A stretch of 64,000 bases of DNA. Source: Actinomadura rifamycini DSM 43936. GTDB taxonomy: Bacteria > Actinomycetota > Actinomycetes > Streptosporangiales > Streptosporangiaceae. Positions 25,342 to 33,240 of this stretch are shown here, piece by piece. Within the stretch, counting starts at the first letter, position 1, and the number at the start of each line of letters is the position of its first letter. The notes beneath the pieces were generated by a model that was given only the letters and a program-made list of their open reading frames with translations, was not told the DNA's origin and did not search any database. Where the stretch lies: assembly GCF_000425065.1 (NCBI RefSeq), contig NZ_KE384301.1, positions 124,001-188,000 of the forward strand, in the 5' to 3' direction. Position numbers and translations under genes: made by a program.

Positions 25342-27386
25342 CGGTGCCCTCCGGACGCGGCGGGCGCGGCCACCGCGTCGGCGAAGCCGAGCAGGACACG
25401 CGCGGGCAGGTCCTCCGTCAGCTCGGCGGCGGCCTTCCGCGCGAGGCCGCGCTCCTCCAGGCAGGCGGCGGCCGCCGCGGCGAGCGCCGCATCGCGCAGC
25501 CCGGCGTCGGCGGCGAGCCGCGCGGCGGTGAGTCCGGGCTCGTCGAGCAGCTCCGGGAGGGCCGAGACCCGCCCGTCGAGCATCGCCGCCAGGGAGGTGT
25601 CCAGGCGGGTGCGCTCCCCGCGCAGCGCGAGGAGGTCCTCGGCGTGCACGAAGGCGCGGCCGCAGTGCCGGCCGAACTCGCGGAGCGGGGCGACGGCCCC
25701 GGAGGGCGCGTCCGCGAGCAGCGCCCCCGCCCGGAGCGGATACTCGAACATCGCGGCGAACACGTCGGTGGCCGAGGTGCCCGGGGCGGCGTCCAGGTAC
25801 CGGGCCCGCAGCACCGTCAGCTCCGCGAGCCAGTCGGAGAACGACCACGACAGCTCGGGTGCGTGCTTGGCGACCAGCGTGCACGCCTGGGCGAGGAGGA
25901 AGTCCCCGGCGAGGACCGTGGTGGCCGACGACCAGTCGACGCCCCGGCCGCCGGGCAGCGCGGGCGCCGCCGGGCCGAGGAAGGCCAGCCCGCCGAGCGA
26001 GGCCAGCTCGATGGCCGAGCCGGTCGTGACGCGTCCGATGTCGGGGAACGCGCCGGCGCTCATGAGGCCGGCGCACAGCAGCACCGCCGGCCGGAGGCTG
26101 CGGTGGGTGGGCCCGCCGCCGGTGATGAGCATCCGCGCGATGAACGGCCACTCCCGCCGGACGGCCGCGACCGACACCTCGTCGCAGCCGGCGAGGAAGG
26201 GCTGCAGCAGCAGCGACTCCTCCGCGCCCGCGTCGAAGGGCTCGGCGGCGGTCACGCCCGCGATGCCCTCGGGCAGCAGCACCGCCCGGCGGCCCTTGGA
26301 GAAGAACGGGTGGTCGCTCTCGGCGGTCGCCGCGAGCACCCGCCAGGCGAGGTGGTAGCGCCGGGCGGCGTGCCGGGCCGTCTCGAAGTAGCCGACGAAC
26401 GCCCGGGCGAGCGCCCTGCCGTAGGAGCGCGCCGCCGCCTCGGGGTCGCCGGGGTGGCGGGCGATGGACTCGGCGGCCAGCAGCCCGCTCTGCACCGCGT
26501 AGCTCAGCCCCTCGCCCGTGAACGGGTTGACGAGGCCGGCGGCGTCGCCGACCACCAGGCGGCCGTCGTCCACCGCCTGCTCGGGGGCGAAGCCGCTGTC
26601 GACCGGGCCCCACGAGAGCGGGCCGTCCGGGCGTGCTCCGGCGAACCGCGGATCGGCCTCGGCGAGCCCCTGGAGGGCCCCGGCCATCAGGGCCTCCGGG
26701 TCCCGGCCGCCTCCGGTGACGCTGATCGTGACCCCGCCGCCGGAGGCGGGCAGCACCCAGACGCAGGACGGCTGGGCCTTGGGGTCGGCGGCGTCGGGAG
26801 TGACCAGCTGGAGCAGGATCCGGTCATCGGCCTCGACACCGGTGAAGCGGCGCGCGCACTGCGACCGCGCGCCGGCGGCGCCGGCATCGCCGCCGGCATG
26901 CCGGCGGCTCGAGGCGGCTCCGGTGGCGAGGACGACGTGCGCGGCGGTGACGACCGAGCCGTCCGCCAGTGTCGCGCGGTGGCCGTCGCCGGTGCGGTCC
27001 AGGCCGGTCACCCGTCCGCCCAGCGGCACGGCCCCCGCCTCGGCGGCGGCAACGCGGAGCGACGCGGTCAGCCGGGCGCCGTCGCACACGGCCATCCCCG
27101 CGTCGTCGATCACGCGCCGGGTGCGGGCGCCGAACCACAGGTCGAGCGTCTCGATCGGACGCGTGGACGCCTCGTCCCATCCGCCGAGCGTCCCCAGGGC
27201 ATGGCGGGCGGGGCCGCTGACGATGACGTCGTGGAACGTTCCCCCCGGCGGGTCGTCGCAGAGCGCCGTCCGCAGGCCCCGGCGGGCGAGGGCGGCGGCC
27301 GCCGCGGTGCCGGCGGGGCCGCCGCCGACGACGAGGACATCGACCTGCTCGGTCACGGGCGTCTCCAAAGTGTGGTCGGTCGTCAT
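25338..27386 (-). CDS. Geranylgeranyl-reductase-like flavoprotein fused to a degenerate isoprenyl-diphosphate-synthase domain
   Basis: 682 residues. Residues 17-400 form an FAD-dependent reductase of the geranylgeranyl reductase type: GGGPAG at 21-26 and RLVVGDAAGLVNPFTGEGLSYA at 276-297. Residues about 405-670 follow the order of an isoprenyl diphosphate synthase (THRSLRPAVLL, AIELASLGG, VLAGDFLLAQA, FGRHCGRAFVHAEDLL), but both Asp-rich motifs are gone: the first reads SLGGLAFLG, the second AEDLL. The fusion probably reduces isoprenoid double bonds while a dead synthase domain binds the prenyl chain or a partner synthase; the intact synthase at 32164 is the candidate partner. ATG 27386 overlaps the membrane-protein stop. 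Confidence 0.82.
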   Translation of the reverse strand: MTTDHTLETPVTEQVDVLVVGGGPAGTAAAAALARRGLRTALCDDPPGGTFHDVIVSGPARHALGTLGGWDEASTRPIETLDLWFGARTRRVIDDAGMAVCDGARLTASLRVAAAEAGAVPLGGRVTGLDRTGDGHRATLADGSVVTAAHVVLATGAASSRRHAGGDAGAAGARSQCARRFTGVEADDRILLQLVTPDAADPKAQPSCVWVLPASGGGVTISVTGGGRDPEALMAGALQGLAEADPRFAGARPDGPLSWGPVDSGFAPEQAVDDGRLVVGDAAGLVNPFTGEGLSYAVQSGLLAAESIARHPGDPEAAARSYGRALARAFVGYFETARHAARRYHLAWRVLAATAESDHPFFSKGRRAVLLPEGIAGVTAAEPFDAGAEESLLLQPFLAGCDEVSVAAVRREWPFIARMLITGGGPTHRSLRPAVLLCAGLMSAGAFPDIGRVTTGSAIELASLGGLAFLGPAAPALPGGRGVDWSSATTVLAGDFLLAQACTLVAKHAPELSWSFSDWLAELTVLRARYLDAAPGTSATDVFAAMFEYPLRAGALLADAPSGAVAPLREFGRHCGRAFVHAEDLLALRGERTRLDTSLAAMLDGRVSALPELLDEPGLTAARLAADAGLRDAALAAAAAACLEERGLARKAAAELTEDLPARVLLGFADAVAAPAASGGHR

Positions 27387-28102
27387 CGGTCGGTGAACAG
27401 GAGGTGGACCGAGGTGCCCATGGCGAGCGGCCCGGCGACGAGGTAGGCCGCCCACGCCGCCAGGGTCTGGGAGTCCAGGACGACGATGAGCGCCACCAGC
27501 GCGAACGGCGCGGCGAGCCCCGCGGCGACCTTGCGGTCGGCGAGCAGCAGCAGCACCGGCGCCGCCGCCAGGGCCGGGCCCGCCAGCCCCGCCGTCAGGC
27601 GTCCGGCCGCCGCCCGGCGCGCCTCCTCCTCGCTGAACGCCGCCATGAACGGCACGGCGTCCGAAAGACCGGCCAGCAGGAGGCTCCCGGCCACGGCGAC
27701 CAGGGCGAACACCAGCATCGCGAGGACGGTGACCGGCGTCTTCGGCGCCAGTACCGCGCGCAGCGCCAGCGCCGCGCCGACCGGCACCGTGGCCAGGCAC
27801 GCATAGAAGGCCATGGAGCCCCCGGAGATCCCCGGTATGACCAGGAGCACGGGGACGAGCGCGGTGACCAGAACCACCAGGGCGGGCCCGCGTTCGCCGG
27901 CCAGGTGCAGTGGCAACGCGCCCGCGGCGACGAGCGCGGCGGCCGGGAACACCGCGACGCGTTCGCCCTGCAGCGGCCGCGCGGCGGCGAGGTCGGTGCG
28001 GCCGGACCAGTCGTACAGGCCCTTGAGCAGCAGCACTGCTCCGACGACCACCAGCACGCAGCCGGGCACCGTCAGCGCCATCGGCCTCGCCGGCACGCCC
28101 AC
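27383..28102 (-). CDS. Polytopic membrane protein of unknown function
   Basis: 239 residues with about eight hydrophobic segments spread over the whole length. No UbiA-type NDxxD motif, transporter signature or known enzyme motif was recognised. GTG 28102 is chosen because AAGGAG lies about 7 nt upstream; ATG 28081 is the alternative. It is the first gene of the nine-gene operon and overlaps the reductase fusion by 4 nt. It may provide a membrane platform or export route for the operon's product. Confidence 0.7.
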   Translation of the reverse strand: MGVPARPMALTVPGCVLVVVGAVLLLKGLYDWSGRTDLAAARPLQGERVAVFPAAALVAAGALPLHLAGERGPALVVLVTALVPVLLVIPGISGGSMAFYACLATVPVGAALALRAVLAPKTPVTVLAMLVFALVAVAGSLLLAGLSDAVPFMAAFSEEEARRAAAGRLTAGLAGPALAAAPVLLLLADRKVAAGLAAPFALVALIVVLDSQTLAAWAAYLVAGPLAMGTSVHLLFTDR

Positions 28103-28124
28103 GTCCCGTCTCCTTCGGCGCGGA

Positions 28125-29618
28125 TCATTCGGTGACGGTGACGGGCTCGGCCGCGCCGAATCCCATCTGGCCGTCGTCGCCGGTGATGGCGAGGCTGACG
28201 GTGTAGGTGCCGGGCTCGGCGTAGGTGTGGGTGACCTTCGCACCGGTGGCCAGCGTCCCGTCGGCGAACTCCCACAGGTACTTCTCGACCTCGCCGCCGC
28301 CCGAGCCGGTCGACTCGGAGGCGTCAAGAACCACGGTGTCGGGGCCGGTCCGCTTCATGGTGATCTCGGCCTTCGGCGGGCTCTTGGGCCGCGCGAGCTC
28401 GGTCGTGGTGACGCGGACCCGCGTCGGCCGGTCGCCGCCGGTCAGCTCCACCTTCCAGCCTCCGGCCGCGGCGCCGGGCACGTACACGCTGTCGTAGGAG
28501 GCCCGCTTGGTGCCGTTCCGGCGGTGCCGCGCTTCGGACGTCCGCTCGCCGTTCGGCGACACCACCCGCATCGTGACGTCCCCCTCCTGCCAGGTCGCGC
28601 CGAACCCCGCGCCGAGACCGCCGCCCGCCAGCGCGACCGGGACCCGGACCGTCTGGCCCGGCTGGACCGTGACATCGTTCGCCTTCCGGGTCACCCCGGC
28701 GTCGCCGGCCACCCGGGCGGCCGGGGCCGGCCGCAGGAACGCCTCCCGGACGATGCACGCGGTGTTGGCGTAGCCGGCCCGGGTCGGGTGGAAGGACTCC
28801 TCGCGCTTGGTGGGCACGATTCCGTTGAGGAACCGCTCCGCGCCCTGCGGGGGGCAGATCTCGTGGCCGTCGCTCGAGTCGTAGAGGTCGATCGGCACGG
28901 CCCCGGCGATGGTGGCCGAGGTGACGAGGTAGTTGTCGAGCCGCTGGACCCAGCTGTTCATCCACAACTGGTCGGTGAGCCGGATCATCTGGCAGCGCTG
29001 GGTGGGCCACGGCACGTTCGACGTGCCGTCCCTCCCGCCCTCGTCGGGGAAGAACTTCGGATAGGTCGGCACGAAGATCCGCGCCTGGGGAGCGCGCCGC
29101 ATGATCTCCTTGAAGATCTCCTGCACACGGTTGGTGTTCGCCGTGGTGCCCTCGTTGAGCCTGTCGAAGGCGGTCTGGAGCTTGGCGTCCTGATCGCCCT
29201 CGCAGGTCTTCAGCGCGGATGCCTTGACGCAGGCCGTGACGACGTCGGCGAACCCCATGTCGTTGCCGGAGATGCCGAGGGTCACGTGGGAGACGTCGGT
29301 GCCGAGCGCCTCGAACTGCGACGGCTCGCCCGACTTGCCGTCGTGGACGTCCTGGGTGGTGGCGCCGCTGCAGGCGACGAAGGTGAAGTCGCCGCCGAGC
29401 ACGCCGTCGGCGTCGAGCAGCGCCGGGTGCGAGTACTGCGACCGGTGGCAGTCGCCGCTGTCGGGGTAGTAGTCGGCCGCGCCGACGCCGGCCTGGTAGG
29501 AGTCGCCCATCGCGACCCACCGGCCCGGCGCCGCGGCCGGTGCCGCCGGCGCCACCGCCGACGAGGCCGCGAGAACGGTGAAGCAGGTTCCCGCGATGAA
29601 AAGGCCGCGTTGTCGCAT
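28125..29618 (-). CDS. Secreted SGNH/GDSL hydrolase with C-terminal PKD domain
   Basis: 497 residues with a signal peptide (hydrophobic stretch 7-28, Ala-rich cleavage region). The SGNH catalytic blocks are present: MGDSYQAG (nucleophile S40), GISGNDMGF and SFHPTRAGY (catalytic His). The C-terminal part contains a beta-sandwich region and a PKD domain with YLWEFADGTL and HTYAEPGTYTVSLAI. Likely an extracellular esterase or lipase. It is 22 nt upstream of the operon's first gene on the same strand, so it may be co-transcribed. ATG 29618 places the signal peptide at the N-terminus. Confidence 0.9.
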   Translation of the reverse strand: MRQRGLFIAGTCFTVLAASSAVAPAAPAAAPGRWVAMGDSYQAGVGAADYYPDSGDCHRSQYSHPALLDADGVLGGDFTFVACSGATTQDVHDGKSGEPSQFEALGTDVSHVTLGISGNDMGFADVVTACVKASALKTCEGDQDAKLQTAFDRLNEGTTANTNRVQEIFKEIMRRAPQARIFVPTYPKFFPDEGGRDGTSNVPWPTQRCQMIRLTDQLWMNSWVQRLDNYLVTSATIAGAVPIDLYDSSDGHEICPPQGAERFLNGIVPTKREESFHPTRAGYANTACIVREAFLRPAPAARVAGDAGVTRKANDVTVQPGQTVRVPVALAGGGLGAGFGATWQEGDVTMRVVSPNGERTSEARHRRNGTKRASYDSVYVPGAAAGGWKVELTGGDRPTRVRVTTTELARPKSPPKAEITMKRTGPDTVVLDASESTGSGGGEVEKYLWEFADGTLATGAKVTHTYAEPGTYTVSLAITGDDGQMGFGAAEPVTVTE

Positions 29619-29640
29619 TTCACTTCCCCACCCAGGAGAA

Positions 29641-29671
29641 GGGCGTCCGCACACGTGGTATGCGAACGCCC
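29641..29671 (-). promoter_or_regulatory. Stem-loop in the leader of the SGNH hydrolase gene
   Basis: GGGCGTCCGCA (29641-29651) and TGCGAACGCCC (29661-29671) form an 11-bp stem with one mismatch and a 9-nt loop, 22 nt before the ATG. Genes diverge here, so it is not a simple terminator; an mRNA leader structure or an operator is more likely. Confidence 0.4.
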
Positions 29672-29908
29672 CCGGACGTTGATCGCCATGATCGCAACAC
29701 GCGACGATCTTGGTGTCAATGCTCCGAAGCGCGATTGGCAGAAACGGCCGGAACCGCCGGTCCAGAATTGGCGAGTTCCGTCAGATCAGGCCCGGTTCCA
29801 AAGACCCCTGGCCGGATGCGGCCATTTTTCGAGCGTTTACCGGGCTTCGGGCTAACGTGCCGCTGGTGATCAACTCTGCGGATCGTTCAGCTACGAAACG
29901 GTGGTCCG

Positions 29909-30556
29909 ATGACTTCTGCTGAAAATACCGCACGACCCGATTACGGAAAGCGATCCCCCCAGGTCTCCCGACGCGGATTCCTCGGGAAGACGGCCGTCGC
30001 CGGCTCGGTCACGGCCGTGACCGCCACGATGCTGGGCGGGTCCGGCTCCGCCCAGGCCGACCCGACGGCCGCCGCGGGGGCACCGGACGCCGGGGCCCCG
30101 GGCGGGCGGTCCGGCGCCGCCGCGGCACCGCTCTCCCGGCGGCGGGAGATGCTGCTCCAGGTCGCGCGGGTCGGCGCCGTCTATCCGGTGGAGTTCCGCG
30201 GCTTCGGGGAGTCCGCCGAGGGAGCGGAGCGCGCCACGCCGGCCCGCCTGCGGGCGGCCGAGCGCAGGCTCGACCCCGAGCGCCTGGCGCGGGCCTGGGC
30301 GGGCGCCGACGCGCTGATCGCGCTGGGCCTGCTGGGCGCGGCGCAGGGCAGGATGCTGGCGGGCATCGGACGGCAGGCGGCGCAGGCCGACGCCGACGGG
30401 AAGCGGGACCTGCTGGCGTTCGTCGCGCTCGGCGTCGCGACCCTGTCCCCCCATTTCGACCCCGCCGACGACCATGTGGCGGAGATCTGGCTCGGCGGGC
30501 TCAGCGACCTGCAGCGTCGCGGCCGCCAGCCGCAGCCGATTCCCCCTTTGAACTGA
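29909..30556 (+). CDS. Tat-exported protein of unknown function
   Basis: 215 residues with a twin-arginine signal (SRRGFLGKTAVAG, residues about 20-32) and an Ala/Gly-rich linker to about residue 75. The mature part is mainly helical, with ERLARAWAGADALIALGLLGAAQGRMLAGIG. No enzyme family was recognised. It is 12 nt before the trypsin-like protease gene and apparently co-transcribed with it. TAACGT at 29853-29858 is a candidate -10. It may be a partner or substrate of the protease. Confidence 0.75.
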   Translation: MTSAENTARPDYGKRSPQVSRRGFLGKTAVAGSVTAVTATMLGGSGSAQADPTAAAGAPDAGAPGGRSGAAAAPLSRRREMLLQVARVGAVYPVEFRGFGESAEGAERATPARLRAAERRLDPERLARAWAGADALIALGLLGAAQGRMLAGIGRQAAQADADGKRDLLAFVALGVATLSPHFDPADDHVAEIWLGGLSDLQRRGRQPQPIPPLN

Positions 30557-30568
30557 CGACGGAGGACC

Positions 30569-32167
30569 ATGAACTACTGCGGGGACGACCAAAGCAAGCT
30601 GGAACGCGCCAGGCAGCAGATCTACGACGCTTACGGCTCGGACCCGAACGTCACCGGGGTCGGGATCGGCTTCCGCCGCCGGGCCGGCGTCACGACGGAA
30701 GAGCCCGCCGTCGTCGTCCTGGTCGCCAAGAAGCGCCGCGAGGCCCTGGTATCGCGCCGCCGGCTGCTGCCGCGCACGGTCGAGGTCGACTCCACGACGT
30801 ACCAGGTCGACGTGATCCAGGCCGGCCCGTTCTCGTCGGGGGCGCAGACGGCCCTCGCGCCGGCGCGGGCGGCGGCCGGGCAGGAGATCACCGAGCGGAT
30901 GCGCCCGCCGCGGCAGGGCGCCAGCGTCTCCAACCCCGTCGACGGCGTGACGGCCGGCACGCTCGGCCTCTTCGTGGTCGACAACACCGACGACACGGTT
31001 TGCGTGCTGACCTGCAACCACGTGATCGCGCGGATGGGGCGCGGCAAGGTGGGCGAGGCGATCATCCAGCCCGGCGCCTACGACGGCGGCACATCGCGCG
31101 ACAAAATCGCGACCCTGAAGCGCTGGGCCCCCATGCCCGCGGCGGGGACGAAGGTCGACGGGGCCATCGCGCAGCTGACCGACCAGGACGCCTACACCCT
31201 GGAGGTGGCGCAGGACCTGATGCCCCCGGTCTCGGCCGACCACCCGGTCGTCGGCATGGTCGCCGCGGGCGACTCGTTCGGCGCCTGCCTGCTGACCCGG
31301 ATGGACCTGACGCTCGACGCCCTCGACGTGCGCCTCCCGATCGGCCAGGCGTCCGCGTCCACGTCCGCCGCCGCCCTGCCGTGCGCGGGGCCGGGGACGG
31401 GGATCGCCGACCCCCAGCCGGGGATGGCGATCGAGAAGGTCGGGCGGACGACCGGGTACACCTCCAGCACGATCGTGGCGATCGGAGTCCAGGCGCCCGT
31501 GAGCACACCGATCGGGACCGTCATGTACCAGGACCTGATCTACACCGAGTTCTTCAGCAGCGCCGGCGACTCCGGGTCGGTCGTTTTCGCGGGCGGCGAC
31601 GGGAAGACCCAAGTTCCGGGCGGGGTCATGCTCGAATGCGTCGTACTGGGGTCGCTGTCGGACTACTACCGCCTTCCGCTCAGGGAGGAAAACCCGCTCG
31701 CGGACAAAGTGCGCGACGAGTTCTTCCTGGAGAGCCTGACCGGAAAGCTGCTGGTCGAACTCACCTACGTGAACTCCCAGTCACTCGTGGATCGCTTGAA
31801 AGACCGGCAGGGCAGGGCGGACGAAGTCGCGTACGCGAACCAGTACTACACCAAGTACCGCGACTTCATGGCGGGCGTGCTCGACGATCCCGATTCGCCC
31901 GAGGTCGTCACCCAGGAACACCTCGACGACGCGTCCTTCATCATCACCGGCCTCGTACAGACCGTTCTGACCGCCGACGAATCCAAGCTCGCCCTCACGC
32001 TGTACCGGGATTCGCTCGTACCCACACTGGGGATGAACAGGCGGGAAGTGTACGCCTACATGAACAATCCCGCGGTGTACGGCCAGGTTCACGACGCCGT
32101 GGCGGCGGCCCCCGACATCGAGATGAACGCGCCGTTCAAGCACATGGAACCGGAGCCGACCGAATGA
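30569..32167 (+). CDS. Trypsin-like serine protease without signal peptide
   Basis: 532 residues. The chymotrypsin-fold triad is visible: H151 in TCNHVIA, D197 in VDGAIAQL and S335 in GDSGSV. The N-terminal domain NVTGVGIGFRRR..EPAVVVLVAKK is typical of bacterial S1-like proteins with an extra N-terminal module. After the protease domain, about 150 residues form a helical tail with no recognised match. There is no Sec or Tat signal, so it is predicted to be cytoplasmic, unlike its Tat neighbour. It overlaps the isoprenyl synthase start by 4 nt, an unusual partnership. Confidence 0.85.
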   Translation: MNYCGDDQSKLERARQQIYDAYGSDPNVTGVGIGFRRRAGVTTEEPAVVVLVAKKRREALVSRRRLLPRTVEVDSTTYQVDVIQAGPFSSGAQTALAPARAAAGQEITERMRPPRQGASVSNPVDGVTAGTLGLFVVDNTDDTVCVLTCNHVIARMGRGKVGEAIIQPGAYDGGTSRDKIATLKRWAPMPAAGTKVDGAIAQLTDQDAYTLEVAQDLMPPVSADHPVVGMVAAGDSFGACLLTRMDLTLDALDVRLPIGQASASTSAAALPCAGPGTGIADPQPGMAIEKVGRTTGYTSSTIVAIGVQAPVSTPIGTVMYQDLIYTEFFSSAGDSGSVVFAGGDGKTQVPGGVMLECVVLGSLSDYYRLPLREENPLADKVRDEFFLESLTGKLLVELTYVNSQSLVDRLKDRQGRADEVAYANQYYTKYRDFMAGVLDDPDSPEVVTQEHLDDASFIITGLVQTVLTADESKLALTLYRDSLVPTLGMNRREVYAYMNNPAVYGQVHDAVAAAPDIEMNAPFKHMEPEPTE

Positions 32168-33120
32168 CCGCCGTCCAGAGCCCGGCCCCCGGCGCGGAGC
32201 TGGGCTATTCCGCGCGGGTCCTGGCGAGGGTGGACGAGCTCGCCGCGGGGCTCGGGCCGTCCCTGCGGGGCCCGGTGGCCGCACTGGCCGCCAACCCGGG
32301 CAAGAGCCTGCGCTCGGGTCTGCTGGCGGCATGCGTGGGCGACGTCCCGGTGGACCCGGCGCGGCTGGTCAGGCTCGGCGCCCTGGTGGAGCTCGTCCAC
32401 CTGGCGTCGCTGATCCACGACGACGTGGTCGACCGGGCGGCGCTGCGGCGCGGGCAACCGACCGCGCACACGCTCGTCGGCCCCGAACGGGCCTCCCTCG
32501 CCGGACTGGCCGCGTTCGCGCTGGCCGGCACCGAATCGGCCGACCTCGGCGCCGGGGTCGCCATGCTGGTCAGCCGCACGCTGAGCGAGCTCGCCCACGG
32601 CCAGCTCCTCGACATCGAGCGGACCTTCGACACCACCTACGCGCTCCAGGACTACCTCGAGCTCACCGAGCGCAAGACCGGCGTCCTCTTCCAGATGACC
32701 TGCCTGCTGGGCGCCGCGGAGGCCGCCCGCGCCGAACGGGAGGTCCGGGCGCTCTCGCTGTTCGGCCGCGAGTTCGGGATCGCCTTCCAGATGCTCGACG
32801 ACTGCCTCGACCTCACCCCGGGCGACCTCGACAAGTCCGTCGGAACCGACCACATGCTGGGTCTCTTCGGCGCGCCGACGCTGTCGGCGCTCGCCGCCGA
32901 CGATTCGGGCGCGCTCGCCGAACTCCTGCTGTCGCCGTCCTTCACCGCCGGCGACCTGCCGGCCGTGCGCGCGCTCATCGAGTCGTCCGGCGGCCTGGAC
33001 CGGACCATGGAACTGGCGCGCGAGCACCTCGACCTCGCCCGGGAGGCCCTGGACGACGTCGCCGAGGACGCCCGCACGGCGATCCTCGCCATCATGGCGA
33101 AGGTGGAGTCGCGCCTCTGA
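32164..33120 (+). CDS. trans-Isoprenyl diphosphate synthase
   Basis: 318 residues. It condenses isopentenyl diphosphate with an allylic diphosphate. Both metal-binding motifs are intact: first DDVVD at 86-90 (preceded by HLASLIH), second DDCLD at 212-216. K171 in ERKTG is also kept. The usual GGKRLRP reads GKSLRSG. Small Ala/Ser residues just before the first Asp-rich motif suggest a product longer than farnesyl (inference from known chain-length rules). It may act with the reductase fused to an inactive synthase domain at 25338-27386. Downstream lies a marR-tail remnant. Confidence 0.92.
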   Translation: MTAVQSPAPGAELGYSARVLARVDELAAGLGPSLRGPVAALAANPGKSLRSGLLAACVGDVPVDPARLVRLGALVELVHLASLIHDDVVDRAALRRGQPTAHTLVGPERASLAGLAAFALAGTESADLGAGVAMLVSRTLSELAHGQLLDIERTFDTTYALQDYLELTERKTGVLFQMTCLLGAAEAARAEREVRALSLFGREFGIAFQMLDDCLDLTPGDLDKSVGTDHMLGLFGAPTLSALAADDSGALAELLLSPSFTAGDLPAVRALIESSGGLDRTMELAREHLDLAREALDDVAEDARTAILAIMAKVESRL

Positions 33121-33222
33121 CGGGGCGCGCCGGCGGCGGCCGGCCACCGACGCCGAACGCGCCGGGTCCGCCCGCCTCCCGGCCCGCTTCGTCGACGGCT
33201 ACGGCGACCGGAGTCGCGCCTC
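33105..33222 (+). repeat. 13-nt repeat of the synthase 3' end around the marR remnant
   Basis: GGAGTCGCGCCTC occurs at 33105-33117 (last codons of the isoprenyl synthase) and again at 33210-33222. The 92 nt between contain the marR-tail copy. This looks like a junction scar: the remnant sits between two copies of the synthase 3' end. Confidence 0.75.
33146..33203 (+). pseudogene. Remnant of a marR 3' end (right copy of the 58-nt repeat)
   Basis: Matches the marR 3' end (17042-17099) at 55 of 58 bases. In the same frame it would read TDAERAGSARLPARFVDGY against TDAERAEFARLLARFVDGY in the intact protein. No marR 5' sequence precedes it, so it is a gene-end fragment and not a gene. High identity over a non-repetitive coding segment argues for a copy of the same gene rather than a paralogue. 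Confidence 0.85.
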
Positions 33223-33240
33223 CCCCGGCCGCCTCCGGTC

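Noticed and set aside
27383..28102. Assigning the membrane protein as a UbiA prenyltransferase
   Set aside because: The isoprenoid context makes this tempting, but no NDxxD-type Asp-rich motif is present.
17042..33203. Calling the 58-nt repeats integrase attachment sites
   Set aside because: The geometry fits, but there is no integrase or excisionase gene in the window and no tRNA target, so only an insertion-like bracket is claimed.
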